This document shows positions 35,504 through 45,320 of a stretch of DNA of 64,000 nt, one piece after another (within the stretch, counting starts at the first letter, position 1; every line of letters begins with the position of its first letter). The notes beneath the pieces were generated by a model. That model was not told where the DNA came from, ran no database searches, and worked only from the letters and a program-made list of their open reading frames with translations. The position numbers and the translations under genes are program-made. The stretch is from G965225705 sp965225705 (GTDB taxonomy: Bacteria > Pseudomonadota > Alphaproteobacteria > Caulobacterales > Maricaulaceae), in NCBI GenBank assembly GCA_965225705.1, contig OZ245325.1:1178001-1242000 (forward strand), in the 5' to 3' direction.

Positions 35504-38500
35504 ATGCCTAAACGTACCGATCTTGACAGTATTTTGATTCTTGGCGCTGGCCCGATTGTTATTGGTCAGGCCTGTGAGTTTGATTATTCTGGTGTACAAG
35601 CCATCAAGGCCCTGAAAGAAGAGGGCTATCGCGTCATTCTGGTAAATTCCAATCCTGCGACCATTATGACCGATCCGGGTCTTGCAGATGCAACCTATAT
35701 TGAGCCCATCACACCGGATTTTGTAGAAAAAGTGATTATGAAGGAGCGCCCTGATGCGCTTCTCCCCACCATGGGGGGACAGACGGCCCTCAATACGGCT
35801 CTGGCCCTCGAACGTGAAGGGGTTCTTGCGCGCTATAAGGTTGAGATGATTGGTGCGAAAGCAGATGCTATTGACAAGGCTGAAAATCGTGAACGTTTTC
35901 GTGCCGCCATGACCTCCATTGGGCTTGAAACGCCACGTGCAGGCATTGCCCATAGCTGGGAAGAAGCTGAAGAAGCCCTGAAAATCACAGGTCTTCCGGC
36001 CATTATTCGCCCCTCTTTTACCCTGGGAGGCTCCGGGGGAGGCATTGCGTATAATATTGAAGAATTTCGCAGCATTGTTGAACAGGGGTTAGAGACATCT
36101 CCTGCTACAGAAGTCCTGATTGAAGAATCTGTTCTTGGCTGGAAAGAATATGAAATGGAAGTTGTCCGTGACCGCGCGGACAATGCCATTATTGTCTGCT
36201 CTTTAGAAAACATTGATCCGATGGGGGTTCACACGGGTGATTCAGCAGCTGTGGCCCCGGCGCTTACACTGACAGATAAAGAATACCAGATTATGCGCAA
36301 TGCCTCCCTTGCTGTTTTACGTGAGATTGGCGTGGAGACAGGGGGATCTAATGTTCAATTTGCTGTCAACCCACAAAATGGCCGTATGGTTGTTATTGAA
36401 ATGAACCCAAGGGTTTCCCGTTCTTCTGCTCTGGCGTCAAAGGCAACGGGTTTCCCTATTGCCAAAATAGCGGCAAAACTGGCTGTTGGGTATACGCTGG
36501 ACGAATTGGGCAATGATATGACAGGGGGGGCGACGCCTGCATCTTTTGAACCTACCCTTGATTATATTGTCACCAAACTTCCCAGATTTGCTTTTGAAAA
36601 ATATCCGGGGGCTGAACCTCTCCTGACCACCTCTATGAAATCCGTCGGGGAAGCCATGGCTATCGGGCGAAATTTTCAGGAATCCCTCCAAAAAGCTTTG
36701 CGTTCTTTGGAAACGGGGCTTGACGGGTTTGATTCTGTAACCCTGGAAGGCGTAGAGAAGGCATCTGACTCTGAAGAGAAACGTAAGGTCATTTACGCAG
36801 AACTGGCAAAACCTACACCCAGCCGTCTCCTGATTATAGCAGAAGCCCTGCGTTATGGTTTTACGGTTGAGGAAATTTATGAAGCCTGTTCCATCGATCC
36901 ATGGTTTTTACGCCAGATTGAAGACCTGATACATATTGAACACCACCTTAAAGAGGAAGGCTTGCCAGACAGTGCTGAAGCCTTTCTTGATCTGAAAAGC
37001 CGTGGTTTTTCAGATAAGCGTCTTGGTGTTCTAACAGGCTTTTCTGCTGAGGAGATCCGAAAACGTCGTGAAGCTTTGAACATACACCCTGTTTATAAAC
37101 GTGTTGATTCCTGTGCAGGAGAGTTTAAGGCGATGACGCCCTATCTATACTCTACCTATGAAAGGGGCTTTGAGCCAGGTCAGCAAGAAGAATCTCAGGA
37201 AAAAAATTTCCGGGAGAGGCGTTTTCATTCCTGCGAAGCCCTGCCTTCCCGACGTCAGAAAATTGTTATTTTAGGAAGTGGGCCTAACAGAATAGGTCAG
37301 GGTCTGGAATTTGATTATTGTTGTTGCCATGCAGCCTATGCCTTCCAGGATATGGATATTGAATCCATCATTATTAACTGTAACCCGGAAACCGTATCAA
37401 CGGATTATGATACAGCTGATCGCCTCTATTTTGAACCTTTAACACATGAAGATGTTCTCAATATCCTCTCTGTAGAAGCAGAGAAAGGAGAGCTTTTGGG
37501 AGTTGTTGTTCAGTATGGTGGACAAACCCCTCTGAAACTGGCCCGCGGTCTTGAAGAGGCGGGCTATCCTCTTCTTGGTTCTTCTTATGATGTGCTTGAC
37601 TTAGCAGAGGACAGAGAGCGTTTTAAAGCTCTTTTAGACAAACTTCACCTCAGGCAGCCTCCAAATGCCACGGCCAGAAGCGAGGAAGAGGCTGTAGAGG
37701 CTGCGCAACAGGCTGGCTATCCTCTTATGCTAAGACCTTCTTATGTTCTGGGCGGGCAGGGGATGGAGATTGTCCATGATGAAACGGGTCTGCGTCATTA
37801 TGTTCGCAGGGCTCTTGAGGCTTCCGGTGATACACCTGTCCTGATTGATCACTATCTGGAAGGGGCTATAGAAGTTGATGTTGATGCTCTGTGTGACGGA
37901 GAGGATGTTTTTGTTGCGGGCATTATGGAACATATCGAAGAAGCAGGTGTTCATTCAGGTGATTCTGCCTGTGTTTTACCACCTTACTCCTTATCGGAAA
38001 CGCTTCTTGAAGAGCTTCGGCAGCAAACGCGCACCCTGGCTCTTGGTCTTGGCGTATGTGGACTTGTTAATATTCAGTTTGCTGTACAGGAAGGGGTCAT
38101 TTATGTCTTGGAGGTCAATCCAAGGGCATCCCGAACAGTGCCCTTTGTTGCCAAGGCAACAGGGGTTCCTCTTGCTGGTCTTGGGGCCCGGGTTATGGCA
38201 GGCAAAGTTTTAACAGATTTCAGTCTTCAAAAACCTGACGTGCAGCATATTGCTATCAAAGAGGCTGTTTTCCCCTGGGCTCGTTTTGCGGATGTAGATA
38301 CAGTCCTTGGACCTGAAATGCGTTCCACAGGGGAGACGATGGGGTTAGACAACTCCTTTGAGGCCGCTTTTATTAAAAGCCTTTTGGGGGGTGGAGCACG
38401 CTTACCACATCAGGGCACTGTTTTTATCTCTGTCAAACAGTCAGACAAAGCCATGATGGTTGATGTAGCACGTGATCTTACAGATATGGGCTTTTCTATC

Positions 38501-38821
38501 CTTGCGACGGGGGGAACAGCTGATTTCTTAAAACAGGCGGGCCTTCAGGCGCAACCTGTTAACAAAGTGTATGAAGGACGACCCCATATTGTTGATGCTA
38601 TGAAAAATGGTGACATTCACCTTGTCTTTAATACAACGGAGGGCCAGCGCTCTTTACTGGATTCCCGCTCTATTCGTCGTACGGCCTTGCAGGCACGTAT
38701 TCCTTATTTTACAACGGCTCAGGGTGCCTATGCTGCAACACGGGCTCTTCGCCTGTTGACGGATGGAAAGGATCTTGAAGTTTCCTCGCTTCAGGCTTAT
38801 ATTCAGGCGGCTTCTTCTTAG
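35504..38821 (+). CDS. carB: Carbamoyl-phosphate synthase large subunit
   Basis: A 1105-residue enzyme (E. coli 1073) making carbamoyl phosphate for arginine and pyrimidines. It contains two homologous ATP-grasp halves. The first starts ILILGAGPIVIGQACEFDYSG and has FTLGGSGGGIAYN; the second starts IVILGSGPNRIGQGLEFDYCC and has YVLGGQGMEIVHD. A C-terminal MGS-like regulatory domain (about 960-1105) contains ILATGGTADFL and IRRTALQARIPYFT. All conserved motifs look intact. The small subunit carA is not adjacent. The ATG is preceded by AAGAAGCAGGGCC. Confidence 0.98.
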   Translation: MPKRTDLDSILILGAGPIVIGQACEFDYSGVQAIKALKEEGYRVILVNSNPATIMTDPGLADATYIEPITPDFVEKVIMKERPDALLPTMGGQTALNTALALEREGVLARYKVEMIGAKADAIDKAENRERFRAAMTSIGLETPRAGIAHSWEEAEEALKITGLPAIIRPSFTLGGSGGGIAYNIEEFRSIVEQGLETSPATEVLIEESVLGWKEYEMEVVRDRADNAIIVCSLENIDPMGVHTGDSAAVAPALTLTDKEYQIMRNASLAVLREIGVETGGSNVQFAVNPQNGRMVVIEMNPRVSRSSALASKATGFPIAKIAAKLAVGYTLDELGNDMTGGATPASFEPTLDYIVTKLPRFAFEKYPGAEPLLTTSMKSVGEAMAIGRNFQESLQKALRSLETGLDGFDSVTLEGVEKASDSEEKRKVIYAELAKPTPSRLLIIAEALRYGFTVEEIYEACSIDPWFLRQIEDLIHIEHHLKEEGLPDSAEAFLDLKSRGFSDKRLGVLTGFSAEEIRKRREALNIHPVYKRVDSCAGEFKAMTPYLYSTYERGFEPGQQEESQEKNFRERRFHSCEALPSRRQKIVILGSGPNRIGQGLEFDYCCCHAAYAFQDMDIESIIINCNPETVSTDYDTADRLYFEPLTHEDVLNILSVEAEKGELLGVVVQYGGQTPLKLARGLEEAGYPLLGSSYDVLDLAEDRERFKALLDKLHLRQPPNATARSEEEAVEAAQQAGYPLMLRPSYVLGGQGMEIVHDETGLRHYVRRALEASGDTPVLIDHYLEGAIEVDVDALCDGEDVFVAGIMEHIEEAGVHSGDSACVLPPYSLSETLLEELRQQTRTLALGLGVCGLVNIQFAVQEGVIYVLEVNPRASRTVPFVAKATGVPLAGLGARVMAGKVLTDFSLQKPDVQHIAIKEAVFPWARFADVDTVLGPEMRSTGETMGLDNSFEAAFIKSLLGGGARLPHQGTVFISVKQSDKAMMVDVARDLTDMGFSILATGGTADFLKQAGLQAQPVNKVYEGRPHIVDAMKNGDIHLVFNTTEGQRSLLDSRSIRRTALQARIPYFTTAQGAYAATRALRLLTDGKDLEVSSLQAYIQAASS

Positions 38822-38874
38822 AACAGAGCTTAATAATTTTGTATTGAGGCTGGTTTCAACAGACCAGATTTTTT

Positions 38875-39348
38875 ATGGTAAAAATTCCTATGACGCTTGA
38901 GGGACGCCGTGCCCTTGATGAAGAACTGAAACACCTGAAAACTGTAGAAAGACCTGGTATTATTCAGGCTATTTCTGAGGCTCGTGATCATGGTGATCTC
39001 TCAGAAAATGCTGAATATCATGCAGCAAAGGAAAAACAGGGTTTTATTGAAACGCGTGTGACAGAGCTTGAGGATAAACTGGCCCGCGCTCAGGTGATTG
39101 ATATCTCTAAATTCTCAGGAGAGACAATAAAGTTTGGGGCAACAGTGACCGTCATTGATGAAGAAAGTGAGCTTGAAGCCATTTATAAAATAGTTGGTGA
39201 GGATGAGGCTGATGTGCATGCAGGAAAAATTTCTGTTACCTCACCCATAGCACGTGCTTTGATTGGTAAAGAACCCGGCGATGTCGTAGAGGTTACAGCA
39301 CCCGGGGGTGCAAAATCTTATGAAGTTCTTAAAGTTGAGTGGACATAA
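38875..39348 (+). CDS. greA: Transcription elongation factor GreA
   Basis: A 157-residue factor with the usual two parts: an N-terminal coiled coil (about 1-75) carrying the catalytic acidic tip in ARDHGDLSENAEYHAAKEKQ, and a C-terminal FKBP-like domain with GATVTVIDEESE and SPIARALIGKEPGD. It inserts into the RNA polymerase secondary channel and stimulates cleavage of backtracked transcripts. It follows carB by 53 bases, a common arrangement in alphaproteobacteria, and is probably co-transcribed. Confidence 0.97.
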   Translation: MVKIPMTLEGRRALDEELKHLKTVERPGIIQAISEARDHGDLSENAEYHAAKEKQGFIETRVTELEDKLARAQVIDISKFSGETIKFGATVTVIDEESELEAIYKIVGEDEADVHAGKISVTSPIARALIGKEPGDVVEVTAPGGAKSYEVLKVEWT

Positions 39349-39531
39349 AGTTTTTGTGTCCTTTAACAGAAGAGAGCCATTTGAAAACATTCATCCTGAC
39401 AGCTTTAGAAGGGAAGAAGGAAGACATACGTTTTGAAAGAAAGATGATTTTTTTACTCTGCTATCTTTTCTCTCAATCCTTTTTAGGCCTTTATCAGGGT
39501 GTTATATATATGCTGTTCTGGGGAGGCTGCT

Positions 39532-40911
39532 ATGGAGCAAAACTCTAAAAGAGTTTTTATCAAAACCTATGGCTGTCAGATGAATGTTTATGATTCTGAG
39601 CGTATACGCGATGTTTTAAAACCCCTTGGTTATGAAACGGCTGACACACCTGAAAGCGCTGATCTTGTTGTGCTGAACACATGTCACATTCGGGAAAAAG
39701 CTGCCGAAAAAGTCTATTCCGAAATAGGACGTCTGAGAGGACTGAAGGAGAAAAAAGCAGCACAGGGACGACCCATGACTTTGGTTGCTGCAGGGTGCGT
39801 TGCCCAGGCCGAGGGGCTGGAAATGCGCCAGCGTTCTCCTTTGATTGATTTTGTGGTGGGGCCACAAAGCTATCAAAGGCTGCCCGATATGCTTGCCCGT
39901 GCTTCTGAGAAACCTCTTCCTTCACAGGAACGTTTTGAGGCAGATTTTGCGGTTTCAGAAAAGTTTGATCGCCTTAAAGGTCTTCGCCGTACACCCGGGG
40001 CTGCCACTTTTCTCTCTGTTCAGGAAGGTTGTGATAAATTCTGTTCTTTTTGTGTGGTCCCTTATACGCGCGGGGCAGAAGTTTCCCGCCCTGTACAGGA
40101 TATTGTTGAAGAGGCCCGTGCTCTTGTCCGCGAAGGGACACGTGAACTGACGCTTTTAGGACAAAACGTGAATGCTTACCATGGTGAAGCTCCCCCTGGC
40201 GCGGAAAAGACAAAATGGGGTCTTGGTCTTTTAATAGAGCATTTAGCACGCCTTGAAGGCCTTGAACGTTTACGTTTTACAACAAGTCATCCCGTAGATA
40301 TGGCAGAGGATTTGATTGAGGCTTTTGCGAGAGAGCCCAAACTCATGCCTTATCTTCATCTCCCGCTACAATCGGGCTCAGACAGTGTTCTTAAAGCTAT
40401 GAACCGTCGTCATACGTTCAAAGAGTATGCCCGTATTATAGAAAGGGTCCGCAAGGCACGGCCGGATATTGCTATTTCTGGTGATTTTATTGTAGGTTTT
40501 CCTGGAGAAACTGAAGAAGATTTTGAAGCAACGCTTCAGGCTGTCCGCGAGATTAACTATGCTCAGGCTTTTTCCTTTAAATACTCACAACGACCGGGGA
40601 CGCCGGGGGCGGAACGTCACGATCAGATCCCTGAAGCTATTAAAACAGAGAGACTTGAACGTCTTCAAAACCTTCTCAAACAACAACAAACAGATTTTAA
40701 TCAGAGACAAAAAGACTGTGTCCTTCCTGTCTTATTCGAGCAAAAGGGACGTAAGCCGGGTCAGTTGCGTGGCCGATCTCCTTATTTGCAAAGTGTCCAT
40801 GTTGAAGCCCCCTCTGATTTTATGGGGAAAATTGCCATGGTCAAAATTCAAACGGCCTCTCCACATGGTTTGTCCGGGGTTTTACACACGAGAAAAACGG
40901 AGGCTGCGTGA
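39532..40911 (+). CDS. miaB: tRNA-2-methylthio-N6-dimethylallyladenosine synthase
   Basis: A 459-residue radical-SAM methylthiotransferase that modifies A37 of tRNAs reading UNN codons. It has an N-terminal UPF0004 domain with three cluster cysteines (YGCQMNVYDSE, LNTCHIREKA, AAGCVAQAEG). The radical-SAM motif CDKFCSFC lies in VQEGCDKFCSFCVVPYTRG, and a C-terminal TRAM domain (about 385-450) binds tRNA. The ATG at 39532 follows GGGGAGG; earlier in-frame codons are not supported. It opens the miaB-phoH-ybeY-corC-lnt operon. Confidence 0.97.
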   Translation: MEQNSKRVFIKTYGCQMNVYDSERIRDVLKPLGYETADTPESADLVVLNTCHIREKAAEKVYSEIGRLRGLKEKKAAQGRPMTLVAAGCVAQAEGLEMRQRSPLIDFVVGPQSYQRLPDMLARASEKPLPSQERFEADFAVSEKFDRLKGLRRTPGAATFLSVQEGCDKFCSFCVVPYTRGAEVSRPVQDIVEEARALVREGTRELTLLGQNVNAYHGEAPPGAEKTKWGLGLLIEHLARLEGLERLRFTTSHPVDMAEDLIEAFAREPKLMPYLHLPLQSGSDSVLKAMNRRHTFKEYARIIERVRKARPDIAISGDFIVGFPGETEEDFEATLQAVREINYAQAFSFKYSQRPGTPGAERHDQIPEAIKTERLERLQNLLKQQQTDFNQRQKDCVLPVLFEQKGRKPGQLRGRSPYLQSVHVEAPSDFMGKIAMVKIQTASPHGLSGVLHTRKTEAA

Positions 40912-41882
40912 GTCAAAAAAGCGCTGAAACGCTTTACTGCGATAACACTGATCTTCTCAAAAAACTGTGCGGTGTTACAGGGTCTCATTTATCCATGATT
41001 GAACAGGCGCTCAATGTTCTTATTAAAGCACCGGGCGGGCATATTACAGTCATCGGGCAGGCTCAGAATACACATAAAGCCCTCGGAATCCTGAAAAATC
41101 TCTATAAACGTCTGGAAGCTGGTCAATCCTGTGAAGAGGTTGACGTGGAGACAGCTTTACATATGTCCATAAGGGGAAAATCTTTGAATGCTCCTGACAA
41201 GGAATATATTCAACTTGCCTATAAACGTCTTGAAGGTCGTAACAGCGCCCAGCGTGCTTATATCAGGGCCCTGAAAACTCATGATCTTGTGTTTGCTCTG
41301 GGTCCTGCCGGGACAGGAAAGACATTTCTTGCTGTCGCCCATGGTGTGGAAAGCTTACTTAAAGGCAGGCATGCACGTCTGATCATTACACGCCCGGCCG
41401 TTGAAGCCGGAGAACGCCTTGGTTTTTTACCGGGGGATATGGCAGAAAAACTTGATCCTTATCTTCAGCCTGTCTGGGACGCTCTTGATGATGTGTTGGG
41501 GAGTAAGGATCTGGAAAAGCGAAGACAGCTTGGTCAGATAGAGCTTGCACCTCTGGCTTTTATGCGGGGGCGAACCTTAAAGGATGCTTATATTGTCGTG
41601 GATGAGGCACAAAATGCCACAAAAGCACAAATGCGTATGTTGCTAACACGTCTTGGAGAGGGATCACGCATGTCAGTCAGTGGAGATCCGACGCAGTCAG
41701 ATCTTCCCGGGGCTTCGCTGTCGGGTCTTGCCCATGCTATTGAGCTTTTGGAAGATGAAGAAGATATTGCTGTCACGCGCTTTTCTGCATCTGACGTTGT
41801 TCGTCACCCTTTGGTTGCACGCATTGTCAGACGCTATGAGTCAACACAGCAGGCCTCTTTTTTAAAGGAAGAGGATGTTTGA
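40908..41882 (+). CDS. phoH: PhoH-like ATPase
   Basis: A 324-residue P-loop protein with Walker A GPAGTGKTFLAVAHGVE, Walker B YIVVDEAQNAT and SGDPTQSDLP. An N-terminal KH-like region suggests RNA binding. In many bacteria it is encoded beside the RNase YbeY, and a joint role in RNA metabolism has been suggested. It starts with GTG overlapping the miaB stop (GTGA) and ends in a TGATG overlap with ybeY, so translation of all three is coupled. Confidence 0.94.
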   Translation: MSQKSAETLYCDNTDLLKKLCGVTGSHLSMIEQALNVLIKAPGGHITVIGQAQNTHKALGILKNLYKRLEAGQSCEEVDVETALHMSIRGKSLNAPDKEYIQLAYKRLEGRNSAQRAYIRALKTHDLVFALGPAGTGKTFLAVAHGVESLLKGRHARLIITRPAVEAGERLGFLPGDMAEKLDPYLQPVWDALDDVLGSKDLEKRRQLGQIELAPLAFMRGRTLKDAYIVVDEAQNATKAQMRMLLTRLGEGSRMSVSGDPTQSDLPGASLSGLAHAIELLEDEEDIAVTRFSASDVVRHPLVARIVRRYESTQQASFLKEEDV

Positions 41883-42385
41883 TGAAAAACATGCCTGCTT
41901 TTCTTCTTCATATACAGGATAAAACCTGGCCTCAAATGCTGGACGATCCTGAGAGTCTTGCTCAAAGGGCTCTTCACGCAGCATGTGAGGCTTTAGGTGA
42001 ATTTAAGGATGGAGAGACGAGTATTGTACTGGCCAGTGATAGCTTTCAAAACCGTTTAAACAGGACATGGCGGGGACAGGATAAACCCACAAATGTTTTG
42101 GCCTTTCCTGCAAAAGACTATCATTCTTTTTCCCCTGAAGAAGTGCAGGTTGATGATCCCGTTCTTGGTGATATTGTTTTAGCTTATGAGACCGTGGCGC
42201 AACAGGCTCTGGAACAAAACCTTACTCTTAAGGCCCATACAACACATCTTGTTATTCATGGTTTTTTGCATTTACAGGGATATGATCATCAAACAGATGA
42301 CGAAGAACGCCTTATGATGGCTCTGGAGAAAAAGGCTCTTGCTTCTTTAGGATTTGAAGATCCTTATAAGGAGGCCGTATCATAA
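41882..42385 (+). CDS. ybeY: Endoribonuclease YbeY
   Basis: A 167-residue metal-dependent RNase involved in 16S rRNA 3'-end maturation and ribosome quality control. The zinc motif HxxxHxxxxxH is present as HLVIHGFLHLQGYDH, followed by EERLMMALE. The upstream part includes RGQDKPTNVLAFPA and LGDIVLAYETV. The ATG at 41882 overlaps the phoH stop codon by one base. Confidence 0.95.
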   Translation: MKNMPAFLLHIQDKTWPQMLDDPESLAQRALHAACEALGEFKDGETSIVLASDSFQNRLNRTWRGQDKPTNVLAFPAKDYHSFSPEEVQVDDPVLGDIVLAYETVAQQALEQNLTLKAHTTHLVIHGFLHLQGYDHQTDDEERLMMALEKKALASLGFEDPYKEAVS

Positions 42386-42440
42386 TTTCTGTTTCCTGTT
42401 CTAAAACCAACCCATTCTTTTTTTATGAAATTTATAAAAT

Positions 42441-43289
42441 ATGAACATATATCCTTCTTTTTTAAAACGCCTTTTTTCAGAGGACGACAACCCTGTTTTA
42501 AAAAATAGTCCTGACACAGAAACGGCCAGACAGGAGCTTATCCTGCGCGCCTCTGCTTTCAGCACGCTTCGTGTTGCTGATGTCATGACCCCGCGTACAG
42601 ATATTATAGCCCTGGAAGCTGAAACCGGGCTTGGGGATGTTGCACGTGTTTTTAAAGAAGCCTCACATTCACGCATGCCGGTTTATCGTGAAAGTCTGGA
42701 TAATCCCGTTGGCATGATTCATATCAAGGATATTATTGCTTTTCTTGTTCCGGAACATAGAGAAACGTCTCTTTCAGAAGATGCTTTTGCTCAAAAAATT
42801 CTTGAAGAAATTAAACATCCCCTTTTATATGTACCTGCATCTATGCATGCGTTTGATCTTTTGGTGCGCATGCAGGCCAGACGTTTACATATGGCCCTGG
42901 TGGTTGATGAATTTGGGGGAACAGACGGTCTGGTAACTCTGGAAGATTTATTAGAACAGCTTGTTGGAAATATTGAAGATGAGCATGATGAGGACGAAAC
43001 ACCCTCTCTGATAAAAAGGGCGCCACATCTTTGGGAAGCAGATGCCCGTGTATCTATTGAAGATTTTAAGAACCATACCGGCATAGATATGACAGAGGAT
43101 GCAGAAGATAAGGATATTGACACTTTAGGGGGTCTCGTCTTTACGCTTGCAGGGCGTGTTCCCGAACGTGGAGAAGTTATTCACCATCCTGATGGATATG
43201 AATTTGAGGTTCTGGATGCTGACCCGCGTCGTATTAAACGTCTGCATATTCATGCTGTCACACCATCATCAGATGATGAAAACACATGA
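42441..43289 (+). CDS. corC: CBS-domain CorC/HlyC family protein
   Basis: A 282-residue cytosolic protein. It has a tandem CBS pair (about 45-185; VADVMTPRTDIIAL and SHSRMPVYRESLDNPVGMIHIKDI) that may bind adenine nucleotides, and a C-terminal transporter-associated CorC_HlyC domain (about 200-275; GGLVFTLAGRVPERGEVI). An acidic stretch, EDEHDEDE, links them. Homologues between ybeY and lnt are linked to magnesium/cobalt export and membrane integrity. There is no membrane domain, so this is the short CorC form. It overlaps lnt by four bases. Confidence 0.92.
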   Translation: MNIYPSFLKRLFSEDDNPVLKNSPDTETARQELILRASAFSTLRVADVMTPRTDIIALEAETGLGDVARVFKEASHSRMPVYRESLDNPVGMIHIKDIIAFLVPEHRETSLSEDAFAQKILEEIKHPLLYVPASMHAFDLLVRMQARRLHMALVVDEFGGTDGLVTLEDLLEQLVGNIEDEHDEDETPSLIKRAPHLWEADARVSIEDFKNHTGIDMTEDAEDKDIDTLGGLVFTLAGRVPERGEVIHHPDGYEFEVLDADPRRIKRLHIHAVTPSSDDENT

Positions 43290-44893
43290 CAGATAAACCA
43301 AAAGCTATAAAGAGCGTTTTTCAGGGCTTTGTTGTGACAGGGGCGGCTCTGTTTTCTGGCCTTTTGGCCAATGCCGGCCATGCCCCCTTGTTTTGGTGGC
43401 CTGTTACCTTACTCAGTTTTGCTGTTCTTGCCTGTCTTTTAGAAGGGCCCTTTCAAAGACGTGATAGAAAGGCAGGGTTTGTGAGGACCTGGTGGTTTGC
43501 TTTTGGATATTTTAGTCTGGGTCTGTCCTGGCTTGCCCATGCTTTTGTGGCACGGGGCTCGGGGTTTGAGCATTTGGGATGGCCAGCTGTTTTGGCAGTT
43601 TGTGCAGGTTTAGCACTTTTCTGGGCTTTGGCAGGGCTTTTTTATGTTCTCCTGGCACCAAGGAGATGGACTCGACTCCTGTTTTTTTCTGCCCTGTTTT
43701 TTCTTGCTGAATATGTACGTGGTCATCTTTTCACAGGCTTCCCCTGGGGCCTTCCTGGATATATCTGGCCATCTGGTGGCTTTCTGTCTCAGCCTGCGTC
43801 CCTTATTGGGGTTTATGGGCTGACCTTTTTGGCTTTTCTTGTGAGCGCTGCTTTAGGTTTTCTCCTGACAAAACCCCGAAGAACAGAAGGGGCCATAGCT
43901 CTCAGCATTCTGGTTCTTCCCTTATCTCTGTCATTTTTATGGGGCCACATCCGACTGAACAAAGCCGTTGTTCAATTTCAGGACGAGGTTAAACTCCGCC
44001 TTGTTCATATTGCCACAGATCAGAAAACAAAATGGACACCAAAAGGGCGCCAGGATTTGTTTCAGCGTTATCTCAGTGTAAGCCTTTCTCAGGGCTTCGA
44101 TAAGACAGATTATGTCATCTGGCCAGAATCTGCTTTACCCATTTTATTTTTAGAAGACAGGGAGGCTTTAACCTTCACAGGTCAGGCATTCCGTGATGGT
44201 CCGGGCCTTATTTTAGGGTCCGTACGTCGTGAACCCACACAGACAGGGCAGTTACACTATTATAACAGTCTTTTAGCACTCCGCTTTAAAGAAGGAGAAG
44301 CCCCTGTTCTCGAAGCATTTTATGATAAAAAACATCTTGTACCTTTTGGCGAATATGTTCCTTTTTCTTATCTCTTAAATCGTCTGGGGTTTGACATACT
44401 CTCTATTCTGGGGGAACCTTTTTCAGGCGGGCAGGGGCCCGTTTCTTTGAAGGTTCAGGGTCTTCCAGCCGCCAGTCCCCGTATCTGTTACGAAATTATC
44501 TTTCCAGGTTTTGCAAGACCTTATGATGTTGATGGCATATCCCCTGAATGGATCTTAAATATTTCTAATGACAGCTGGTATGGAACGAAAACCGGGCCGC
44601 AACAACATGCTAATCAGGTTGGCTATCGTGCCCTTGAGACAGGTCTTCCTGTTGTACGGTCTGCTTCCTCAGGTGTTACAGGACTTGTGGATCCTTATGG
44701 ACGCTGGGTGGTCAAAACGCCTTCACTCGTTGAAGATGCCTTTGTTGACATTAACCTGCCTTCCCCTCTGCGACCTGTCTTTTACGCCCGTTTTGGGGAC
44801 TGGCCCCTGTTAGTTTTTTTATCTTTTTTTAGCGTGCTGATCCTCATCTCCCGCTTGAGATATAAATTCTCTTCCTCTAAAACAGAAGTCTAA
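43286..44893 (+). CDS. lnt: Apolipoprotein N-acyltransferase
   Basis: A 535-residue inner-membrane enzyme adding the third acyl chain to lipoproteins. It has about seven membrane helices (six before residue 225 and one at the C-terminus) around a periplasmic nitrilase domain (about 230-490). The triad is visible: Glu in WPESALPI, Lys in YDKKHLVPFGEYVP, and Cys in SPRICYEIIFPG. It begins within the corC stop (ATGA). Substrates in this window would include the TPR lipoprotein and the protein at 51049. Confidence 0.95.
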   Translation: MTDKPKAIKSVFQGFVVTGAALFSGLLANAGHAPLFWWPVTLLSFAVLACLLEGPFQRRDRKAGFVRTWWFAFGYFSLGLSWLAHAFVARGSGFEHLGWPAVLAVCAGLALFWALAGLFYVLLAPRRWTRLLFFSALFFLAEYVRGHLFTGFPWGLPGYIWPSGGFLSQPASLIGVYGLTFLAFLVSAALGFLLTKPRRTEGAIALSILVLPLSLSFLWGHIRLNKAVVQFQDEVKLRLVHIATDQKTKWTPKGRQDLFQRYLSVSLSQGFDKTDYVIWPESALPILFLEDREALTFTGQAFRDGPGLILGSVRREPTQTGQLHYYNSLLALRFKEGEAPVLEAFYDKKHLVPFGEYVPFSYLLNRLGFDILSILGEPFSGGQGPVSLKVQGLPAASPRICYEIIFPGFARPYDVDGISPEWILNISNDSWYGTKTGPQQHANQVGYRALETGLPVVRSASSGVTGLVDPYGRWVVKTPSLVEDAFVDINLPSPLRPVFYARFGDWPLLVFLSFFSVLILISRLRYKFSSSKTEV

Positions 44894-44950
44894 ACCTTCT
44901 GAAAATTCCTGCTTATGCAAAAACCTGTCTTTTTATAGGAAAGAAAAATT

Positions 44951-45217
44951 ATGGTTGATAATTCTGAGTATGCCCAAACACTTAATGACTCGGCCCAGGC
45001 CCAGTTACGGTCTTTCGTTCAGCGTATTGAACGGTTAGAAGAAGATAAAACCTCTGTACAACAGGATATTAAAGATGTTTATGGAGAAGCAAAAGCAATG
45101 GGTTATGATATCAAAACGCTCCGCCAGGTTGTACGCCTTAGAAAACTTGAGCTTGCTGACAGGCAGGAGCAGGAAGCGCTTTTAGACCTTTATTTACACG
45201 CTTTAGGAGAAACTTAG
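44951..45217 (+). CDS. gapR: GapR (DUF2312) nucleoid-associated protein
   Basis: An 88-residue, highly helical protein matching the GapR/DUF2312 family: LRSFVQRIERLEEDKTSVQQDIKDVYGEAKAMGYD in the long first helix, then VVRLRKLELADRQEQEALLDLYL. In Caulobacter GapR forms a clamp on overtwisted DNA, stimulates topoisomerases and is needed for replication. The C-terminal part ends LDLYLHALGET, as in the family. The gene has its own leader, with AGGAAAG before ATG, and stands 57 bases after lnt. Confidence 0.96.
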   Translation: MVDNSEYAQTLNDSAQAQLRSFVQRIERLEEDKTSVQQDIKDVYGEAKAMGYDIKTLRQVVRLRKLELADRQEQEALLDLYLHALGET

Positions 45218-45320
45218 CCTCACTTTTTTTATAATTTTAAGAAGAGGGCACCTCAGCTTTGGAGGAAAGAATACAGATTTACAGCTTAAAAAATAACCTG
45301 GGGAGAAGGCCTGAAATTTT